This document shows, in pieces, positions 6,712 to 11,851 of a stretch of 11,851 nucleotides of DNA. The number at the start of each line of letters is the position of its first letter. Within the stretch, counting starts at the first letter, position 1. Where the stretch lies: positions 1 to 11,851 of the forward strand of contig CALPMR020000065.1 of NCBI GenBank assembly GCA_943324725.2, read 5' to 3'. A program made the translations under genes and the position numbers. The stretch is from Bordetella parapertussis (GTDB lineage Bacteria > Cyanobacteriota > Cyanobacteriia > PCC-6307 > Cyanobiaceae). The notes under the pieces were generated by a model that saw only the letters and a list, made by a program, of their open reading frames with translations, made no database searches and had not been told where the DNA came from.

Positions 6712-7304
6712 GACCTTTCGTCGATCATACCGATCAAACCTGAAAAGCCCAAGGAGGCACCACGACGAGCACAGTCATTCGATCGAGAACCCATGACCTC
6801 GTCAGAGAACACGACCAGAAAAGCCCTGTCCAGACACCACCAATCGCGATCCCCTGTTGCGCAAACTTTGGCAAGCCTTGCATGCCCAAGACAACAATCA
6901 CAGCGACAGAACAGCCTCAATATTTCGAGAATGCGGCTACAAATTCCAAGCAGATCAACGCCACCCTTCATAACATCAATACATCAGGGCTTGCCACGAT
7001 AAAAGTAAGGTTCTGCGCCAAATGGATGAATCGACAATCCAGCCAAGATCTGAGGTCAATCAAGCGAGACAAACACCGGGTGCAGGGTACCGCCCTGGCA
7101 GCCACCAGTCTTGCCAGCCGCCGCTGGGACAGGCAAGACAAGCAGGCTGCGGCCCTTCGGCGCGTCACCAGGATCAAGGCCCTGCTGGAACAGCGAAAAG
7201 CAAAACTCAAGCGGATAGAGCGGCAGTTGCTGCGCTGCCGGGCAGGTCAACAAACGCTGCAAGAAATGGCCACTGACGTGGAGGCCAACAGCCCCAATCG
7301 CGCC
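6712..7304. other. Gene-poor interval between the pilA region and the tyrS 3' end
   Basis: About 590 bases with lower G+C on the pilA side, rising towards tyrS. Open frames on both strands overlap each other and give no familiar domain. The + frame across 7022-7304 encodes a basic helical, coiled-coil-like stretch (around KALLEQRKAKLKRIERQLLR), but it runs on without stop into the antisense of tyrS. On the - strand, 6734-6916 holds an open frame with VAVIVVLGMQGLPKFAQQ, faintly like a pilin helix end. No terminator with a T-run is seen for tyrS. Confidence 0.45.
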
Positions 7305-8603
7305 TCAAGCCACCAGCCGCCTGAAGGTCTTCTTGCCGAGCTGCAGCACCTTGCCCACCAGATCGTCGGGGCCGCTGAAGGACTGATTGGGATCGGCCAC
7401 TTTCTCACCATCAAGCTTGACACCACCGCCCTGGATCGCCCGCCTGGCCTCACTGCTGCTGGCACAGAGTCCCAGGGCCGCCAGCAGATAGAAGGCCTTG
7501 GCCGGGAAGTTCACCACGGCCAGGGAGACCTCCTGCACCTCGGCATCGGCCGCTCCAGCTCCGGCGGCTCCAGCCACCAGGGTGGCCGCATCGGCCTGGG
7601 CTGCCTGGGCCGCCGCCAGCCCGTGGCGAGCGCGGGTAACCTCCAGGGCCATCCGCTTCTGCCGCTCGCGAGGATTCGGCGACAGCAGCGCCAGGTCCAG
7701 ATCGGTGAGCAGGGTGAGATAGTCGTTCACCACGGCATCGGGCAGTTTCTCGAGCTTGGAATACATCGAGAGCGGATCCTCCGTGAGCCCAACCGTATTG
7801 CCCAGGCTCTTGCTCATCTTCTGCGCACCATCCAGCCCGGGCAGAATCGGCAGCAGCAGACCGAACTGGGGCCTCTGGCCGTGGTGGCGCTGCAGATCGC
7901 GGCCCATCGCCACATTGAACTTCTGATCGGTGCCACCCAGCTCCAGATCAGCCTCAATCGCCACCGAATCGTAGCCCTGCAACAATGGATAGAGAAACTC
8001 GTGCAACGAGATCGGCGTACCGGAGCCATAGCGATTGGCGAAATCCTCCTTGGCGAGCATCTGGCCCACGGTGCTGATACCGAGCAGATCAATCACCGCC
8101 GGCAGATCCATGCCCGCCAGCCATTCACTGTTGCGCCGCACCTCCAGCCGACCAGGAGTGGTGAAATCCAGCAGCGCCCGTGCCGGATCCTGACCCAGGC
8201 CCAGCTGCACCAGGTAAGTTTCGGCATTGGCCTCCACCTGCGCCGCACTGAGCTGCACCCGGGTGGCGCTCTTGCCCGTCGGATCGCCGATGCGGGCCGT
8301 GAAGTCACCGATGATCAGCACGGCAGTGTGGCCCGCATCCTGGAAAGCCCGCAGCTTGCGGAACAGGATCGAGTGACCCAGATGGATGTCCGAGCCGGTG
8401 GGATCAATGCCCAGTTTCACCCGCATTGGCCTGCCGCAGCCCGCCGCCTGGGCCAGGCGGGCGGCGAGAGTCTGGTCAGGATCGCTGAACGCCTCGGACG
8501 CGGTGGCGGCGGGGAAAAGGTCGGCGAGACCGCGGCTCAGCCAGGCCGGCAGGCCGTGAAGGTTTGACGCGGAGTCGGACTGCTCTTCCAGCTGCTCAAC
8601 CAT
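7305..8603 (-). CDS. tyrS: Tyrosyl-tRNA synthetase
   Basis: This is a complete class I aminoacyl-tRNA synthetase of 432 residues that charges tRNA-Tyr with tyrosine. Visible elements in order: [17 protein letters not shown] with the HIGH-type H-L-G-H at 74-77; [18 protein letters not shown] at ~98-115; the tyrosine-site region with [20 protein letters not shown] and GTDQKFN at 234-240; the KMSKS loop at 262-266; and a C-terminal S4 RNA-binding domain (~371-402, with [20 protein letters not shown]). The G-I-D-P-T-G form with K-M-S-K-S suits the TyrZ-like subgroup. ATG 8603 is chosen because the family N-terminus starts near here; the frame stays open 36 codons upstream through G+C-rich, non-conserved sequence. 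It lies 128 bases downstream of the channel gene on the same strand, so it may have its own promoter, though none is clear. Confidence 0.98.
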   Translation of the reverse strand: MVEQLEEQSDSASNLHGLPAWLSRGLADLFPAATASEAFSDPDQTLAARLAQAAGCGRPMRVKLGIDPTGSDIHLGHSILFRKLRAFQDAGHTAVLIIGDFTARIGDPTGKSATRVQLSAAQVEANAETYLVQLGLGQDPARALLDFTTPGRLEVRRNSEWLAGMDLPAVIDLLGISTVGQMLAKEDFANRYGSGTPISLHEFLYPLLQGYDSVAIEADLELGGTDQKFNVAMGRDLQRHHGQRPQFGLLLPILPGLDGAQKMSKSLGNTVGLTEDPLSMYSKLEKLPDAVVNDYLTLLTDLDLALLSPNPRERQKRMALEVTRARHGLAAAQAAQADAATLVAGAAGAGAADAEVQEVSLAVVNFPAKAFYLLAALGLCASSSEARRAIQGGGVKLDGEKVADPNQSFSGPDDLVGKVLQLGKKTFRRLVA

Positions 8604-8731
8604 GGGATCGCGGGGGTTGACGCATCGTGCCGCCGGATCGTACGCAGGGGCCCCACCGGGGCGGCGGGACAGGCGCTGGCACGGGGAGGGGCAGGACCGC
8701 TGGACCTCCAAGGCCGGCCAGCTGAGCCGGG

Positions 8732-9979
8732 TCAGGTCCCGGCAGGGAGGAGCATCCAGGAGATGGCGATGGCCGAACCGCTGAAGGCCACCACCACCAG
8801 GGGCCAGCTGTTGTCGAGGTCTTCGAGGCGTTGTTTGAGGATGTCGCGGGTGGGCCCCTGCTCCAGCGCCTCCATGTGGGCATAACGGCGACCGATCCAG
8901 ATCACCAGCACGAAAGCCACCAGCGTGATCACGTAGGCCACCACGTACACCTGATCGAGGAAGGTGAGGAAGGGCAGGACAGGCAGGTCGTCGCGATAGG
9001 TCTGTTGCAGGAACACCAGGGTGAGCAGCACAGTGACCGGGATGCTGGCGCGGGCATCCTGTTCATCGGGGCGCACCTTGAACACCAGCAGCACCATCGC
9101 CATCAGCACCGCCAGGGGCAGCAGCAGCCGCCAGAAGGAGGCCCAGGAGGAGGTGCCGAAGGAGATCTCGAAGAGGATCAGGCTGTAGTCGCTCTCCGCC
9201 CCACCGAGGCCGAAGTTGCTGGCGTAGTGGTGGCGGTATTCCGCGATCGACCAACCCTGGTTGAGCCAACCGATGATGCGCGCATAGAGGCCCATGCCGC
9301 TGTTGCGGATGTCGGGCTCAAGCCGCAGCTGCCGGTAGGTGAGTCCACCGTCGACATCGTCGACCTCGATCGCAATCGGCAGGCTGACACTCATGAACGG
9401 GTAATGACGAAAGCTGGCCTGATCGAGGTAATAGCGGCCCCGAAAGGTGAACAGCTGGTAATAGCTGCCATTGGCGAGTTTCACCGGTGCCTGCCCCACC
9501 GGCTCCAGCTGAGGCGGCGCATCGGTGATCAGGGTGTTGAGCAGACCGAAACGCTGATCGATCGTGGCACCATTGGCCTGCAGATAGCGCTGCAGAGGCT
9601 CATCCCAGGTCAGCCAGACATAACCACTTGAGGAATAGCTCGGGACGCTGAGATCGAGTTCTGAAGCGGTGTTGGCGTAGACACCAACCTGGACGTGGTG
9701 AGGGGCCAGCTCCAGCTCCTCCTGGTCGATGCGGGCCTCGCCGTCGGTGAGCACATCGCCGCGCAGGGTGCTCCAGCCGCTGGGGGGGCGCTGGTGCGGA
9801 TCGATGATCAAAGCGCGGGCCGAAGAGGACAGGCGCAGGGCGTCGCGACTGCGCACCGGCGTGACGTCAATCCGGCTGATGGCCATCACCGCCAGAATCG
9901 TCGCAAGCACCACCGAGCCGATGGCTACAAGGTTCCAGCGATTTGGCTTCCGCACCGGCTGGTTGCTGAAGGTCGGCAT
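8732..9979 (-). CDS. Pentameric ligand-gated ion channel (Cys-loop/ELIC-like) subunit
   Basis: A 415-residue membrane protein with pLGIC architecture. It has an N-terminal hydrophobic segment (~15-35), then a periplasmic beta-sandwich: [18 protein letters not shown] at ~95-112 and GYVWLTW at 119-125 match the opening strands of bacterial homologues. [17 protein letters not shown] at 190-206 corresponds to the Pro-loop, without cysteines as in prokaryotic members. [20 protein letters not shown] at 264-283 leads into M1 (~283-302). M2 is at ~311-328 with [13 protein letters not shown]; aligned from memory with ELIC it has Ser 2', Thr 6' and Leu 9'. [18 protein letters not shown] at 332-349 is the M2-M3 loop and start of M3, and M4 is ~401-413. 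Acidic residues (PDEQD) sit at the inner mouth, hinting at cation selectivity. ATG 9979 is used; GTG 9955 is possible. It is divergent from a binding protein, sharing a CATG. Confidence 0.87.
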   Translation of the reverse strand: MPTFSNQPVRKPNRWNLVAIGSVVLATILAVMAISRIDVTPVRSRDALRLSSSARALIIDPHQRPPSGWSTLRGDVLTDGEARIDQEELELAPHHVQVGVYANTASELDLSVPSYSSSGYVWLTWDEPLQRYLQANGATIDQRFGLLNTLITDAPPQLEPVGQAPVKLANGSYYQLFTFRGRYYLDQASFRHYPFMSVSLPIAIEVDDVDGGLTYRQLRLEPDIRNSGMGLYARIIGWLNQGWSIAEYRHHYASNFGLGGAESDYSLILFEISFGTSSWASFWRLLLPLAVLMAMVLLVFKVRPDEQDARASIPVTVLLTLVFLQQTYRDDLPVLPFLTFLDQVYVVAYVITLVAFVLVIWIGRRYAHMEALEQGPTRDILKQRLEDLDNSWPLVVVAFSGSAIAISWMLLPAGT

Positions 9980-9980
9980 G
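9977..9980. promoter_or_regulatory. Shared CATG: overlapping divergent start codons
   Basis: The palindrome CATG supplies ATG 9978 for the binding protein on + and ATG 9979 for the channel on -. If both starts are right there is no intergenic space, and each promoter and ribosome-binding site lies inside the other gene. GAAGG at 9968-9972 is a fair Shine-Dalgarno for the + gene; none is visible for the - gene. Confidence 0.6.
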
Positions 9981-11144
9981 ACGTTAAGGGTGCGAGGCAG
10001 CTCGGCCCTGCTGATCCCGCTGCTCGTCGCACTGCTGCCGACCTCAGCCCCGGCGCTACCGAGCCGGCAGCAGACGCCGCCGCTGAGCAACACCGAGCTC
10101 GTGCTCGGCCAGTCGGCTCCCCTCAGCGGGCCCTCCGCCCAGCTCGGCCGCGACTACCGCGAAGGGGCGATGGCCTGGTTTGAGGAGGTGAACCGCCGCG
10201 GCGGCATCCACGGCCGCAAGCTGCGGCTGGTCAGCCTCGACGATCGCTACGAGCCGGCCCTGACCCTGCGCAACACGCACCGACTGATCGAAACGGAGCG
10301 GGTCTTCGCCCTGTTCGGCTATGTCGGCACGCCGACGGTGAAGGCGATCCTGCCGCTGGTGGAGCAGGCACAGATCCCGCTGGTGGCCCCCCTCACCGGC
10401 GCGCGCCTGCTGCGGGAGCCGTTCCGACCGATGGTGTTCAACCTCAGGGCCAGTTACCAGGCAGAAATCGATCGCATCGTCAACGATCTGGTGCGGGCCG
10501 GCCGCCACCGGATCGCGGTGCTGCACCAGGAGGATGCCTTCGGCGAGGACGGCCTGCGTGCCACCCGCAGCGCCCTGGCCCGCCACGGCCTGCAGCCGGT
10601 GGTCATCGCCGGGGTGCAACGCAACTCCACCGCCACCGATGGGGCGGCACAGCAGGTGCACCACGCTGATCCAAGCGCCGTGGTGATCATCAGCGCCTAT
10701 CCAAGCTCCGCAGCCTTCAGCCGCAGCCTGCATCACCTGGGCAGCTCGGCCCAGGTGATGAACGTCTCCTTCGTGGGCACCGGCGGCCTGCAGGACTCCC
10801 TGACAGGGGGGATGGCCAGCGGCATCGGCGTCAGCCAGGTGGTGCCCTTCCCCTGGAACCGGCGGGTGCCGGTGGTGGCGGAATACCTGCGCCTGATGCG
10901 CCGACAGCTGACCACGGTCCGCTACGGCTTCACCAGCCTGGAGGGGTTCCTGGCGGCCCGTCTGTTGACCGAAGGGCTGCAGAGAGCGGGGGCGAACCCG
11001 AGCCGCAAGGCACTGGTGAGGGCGTTCGAGGGCATGCACCGGGTCGATCTGGGCGGCTACCAGCTTTCGCTCGGTCCGCGCGATCACCAGGCCAGCGACT
11101 TCGTCGACCTGACCTTCCTGGGCGCCCAGCGCTGGGGGCCCTGA
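9978..11144 (+). CDS. Type I periplasmic solute-binding protein (LivK/Peripla_BP_6 class)
   Basis: A 388-residue exported binding protein. A signal peptide (MTLRVRGSS, a hydrophobic core to ~20, then PTSAPALPS) precedes the mature LVLGQSAPLSGPSAQLGRDY at ~41-60, the usual opening of amino-acid/amide-binding proteins. Next come NRRGGIHGRKLRLVSLDDRY at ~72-91, FGYVGTPTVKAILP at 113-126, PLTGARLLREPF at 138-149, VFNLRASYQAEIDRIV at 153-168, VLHQEDAFGEDGL at ~171-183 and YGFTSLEGFLAARLLTEGL at ~336-354. The PLTGA/NLRASY version recalls stand-alone members thought to serve sensory proteins; that is from memory. No permease or ATPase gene is near. ATG 9978 with GAAGG upstream is preferred; GTG 9990 is an alternative. 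It is divergent from a ligand-gated channel and convergent with a second one, so it may deliver ligand to them (inference). Confidence 0.92.
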   Translation: MTLRVRGSSALLIPLLVALLPTSAPALPSRQQTPPLSNTELVLGQSAPLSGPSAQLGRDYREGAMAWFEEVNRRGGIHGRKLRLVSLDDRYEPALTLRNTHRLIETERVFALFGYVGTPTVKAILPLVEQAQIPLVAPLTGARLLREPFRPMVFNLRASYQAEIDRIVNDLVRAGRHRIAVLHQEDAFGEDGLRATRSALARHGLQPVVIAGVQRNSTATDGAAQQVHHADPSAVVIISAYPSSAAFSRSLHHLGSSAQVMNVSFVGTGGLQDSLTGGMASGIGVSQVVPFPWNRRVPVVAEYLRLMRRQLTTVRYGFTSLEGFLAARLLTEGLQRAGANPSRKALVRAFEGMHRVDLGGYQLSLGPRDHQASDFVDLTFLGAQRWGP

Positions 11145-11486
11145 GTCACCGGCATCGCCCGGAACCCGTGGAGTGAGCTGCGCATTGAGGATGTGGGATC
11201 GGCGCCAGGGTTCCATCTCGTCGCGCTCCCGCAGGAGGGGCACCGCTCCGAAGGCTCCACTTGGGCTCCAACGCCAACACTGCGGCGATAGCTGAACATC
11301 AGTCCCGAGTCAGCTGCCCCCATGTCCAGATCGGCAGTGCGAGGGGCTCTGCAAGTCTGCTGGATACGTCTGTGCTCCGATCGCCACTGGCCTGGCTGCG
11401 ATAGGCGCCACCGCGAGTGATTGAAGAAATGGCGGCGCTTCTGCACAACGGTGTTGCGCCAATCGGCTGCTTCGTGACCAGAGAAC
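11145..11486. other. Gene-free convergent gap between binding protein and second channel
   Basis: About 340 bases. Open frames on the - strand overlap but show no recognisable protein, and the + strand has none worth reporting. A short GGCGC ... GCGCC pairing enclosing CAAC-GGT-GTTG lies near 11433-11460 and might serve as a terminator for one of the convergent genes, but without a T-run. I see no tRNA, transposase or repeat array. Confidence 0.5.
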
Positions 11487-11851
11487 TCAGGTGAACCAAC
11501 AGATCGTCACCGAAACCATGCCAGCCAGAATCACTGCAGCCGGCCAATAATCATCGGATTTGTCCAACCGATTCAGCGCCCTCTCCTGGACGATGGGATC
11601 TTCAATCTTCAAAGCACTGTAATAACGACGACAACCCCACAGCATCAGCAGAAAAGATCCAAGCGTCAGCGAATAAGCCACGACATAAACTTCATCCAAG
11701 AAGGTAAGATAAGGCAGCCTTGGCGTACCCGAATCCTGTGACTGCTGCAGAAAGACGAGCGTCAACAACACGGTGACCGGCATCGTCAACCGGACCTCCC
11801 ACTGCTCAGGGTCCATCTTCGTAGCGCCCACGACCATCGCCATCACCGTCG
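11487..11851 (-). CDS. Second pentameric ligand-gated ion channel subunit, C-terminal part, cut by window end
   Basis: The frame runs off the right edge, so the extracellular domain and most of M1 are missing; about 121 codons remain. Seen are the end of M1 (TVMAMVVGA), the inner loop KMDPEQWEVRL, M2 with [13 protein letters not shown] (identical to the first channel), the M2-M3 loop PRLPYLTFLDEVYVVAY, M3 continuing through SLTLGSFLLMLW, an inner linker with GCRRYYSALKIEDPIVQER, and M4 (~YWPAAVILAGMVSVTICWFT) ending at the stop. From memory, PRLPYLTFLDEV closely resembles the corresponding part of Erwinia ELIC. Its G+C content (about 50% by eye) is lower than that of the first channel, so the pair is not a recent duplication. 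It converges on the binding-protein gene. Confidence 0.87.
   Translation of the reverse strand, partial: TVMAMVVGATKMDPEQWEVRLTMPVTVLLTLVFLQQSQDSGTPRLPYLTFLDEVYVVAYSLTLGSFLLMLWGCRRYYSALKIEDPIVQERALNRLDKSDDYWPAAVILAGMVSVTICWFT

Noticed and set aside
6882..8567. 561-residue + strand open frame
   Set aside because: Its larger part is the exact antisense of tyrS, whose - strand product is unmistakable; high G+C keeps the opposite frame open.
8831..9631. 266-residue + strand open frame
   Set aside because: Antisense of the channel gene; His/Gln/Glu-rich shadow translation without recognisable fold.
10056..11243. 395-residue - strand open frame
   Set aside because: Antisense shadow of the binding-protein gene; low-complexity His/Gln/Ala-rich translation.
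11084..11547. Overlapping - strand frames with a CPSCG-like motif between the binding protein and the second channel
   Set aside because: Neither frame yields a consistent protein; the Cys motif is isolated and the frames are broken by stops.
1..11851. CRISPR arrays, insertion sequences, phage integrase or attachment sites
   Set aside because: No regular spaced repeats, transposase motifs or long terminal repeats were seen on either strand.

Overview
The window is about 60% G+C by eye. It looks like a chromosomal segment of a picocyanobacterium of the Synechococcus/Cyanobium type. I infer this from the style of the pilins, the DGRNAHL-type methyltransferase and the TPR-glycosyltransferase; there is no rRNA or photosynthesis gene to prove it. 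Housekeeping genes (lepA, tyrS) alternate with accessory blocks.

Region 1 (2-5189, + strand) begins with the C-terminal half of lepA. After a 52-base gap come a small SAM-methyltransferase-like gene and a tightly packed run: a TPR plus GT-B glycosyltransferase-like protein, then four pilin-like proteins (PilX/GspK-like, a leaderless PilV-like protein, a GspH/FimT-like pseudopilin and a PilW-like prepilin). Several junctions overlap by 4-14 bases, so they probably form one transcript for a minor-pilin set with surface-sugar enzymes.

Region 2 (5190-7304) is mostly gene-poor and has lower G+C than its flanks. It holds one clear gene, a PilA-like major pilin on the - strand with a non-ATG start and a plausible upstream promoter, plus inverted repeats and a few doubtful short ORFs.

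Region 3 (7305-8603, - strand) is tyrosyl-tRNA synthetase, complete with HIGH-type, KMSKS and S4 elements.

Region 4 (8732-11851) is the most interesting part. A full-length pentameric ligand-gated ion channel (Cys-loop/ELIC-like) gene on the - strand is divergent from a type I periplasmic solute-binding protein of the LivK/Peripla_BP_6 class on the + strand; their start codons overlap in a single CATG. Beyond the binding protein, converging on it, lies the C-terminal part of a second channel paralog, cut by the window end. The two channels share an identical 13-residue pore-helix segment although their DNA there differs at nine silent positions, so both are under protein-level constraint. No ABC permease or ATPase gene is present. 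My working hypothesis is that the binding protein presents a small solute to one or both channels, giving a ligand-sensing ion channel module rather than a transporter.
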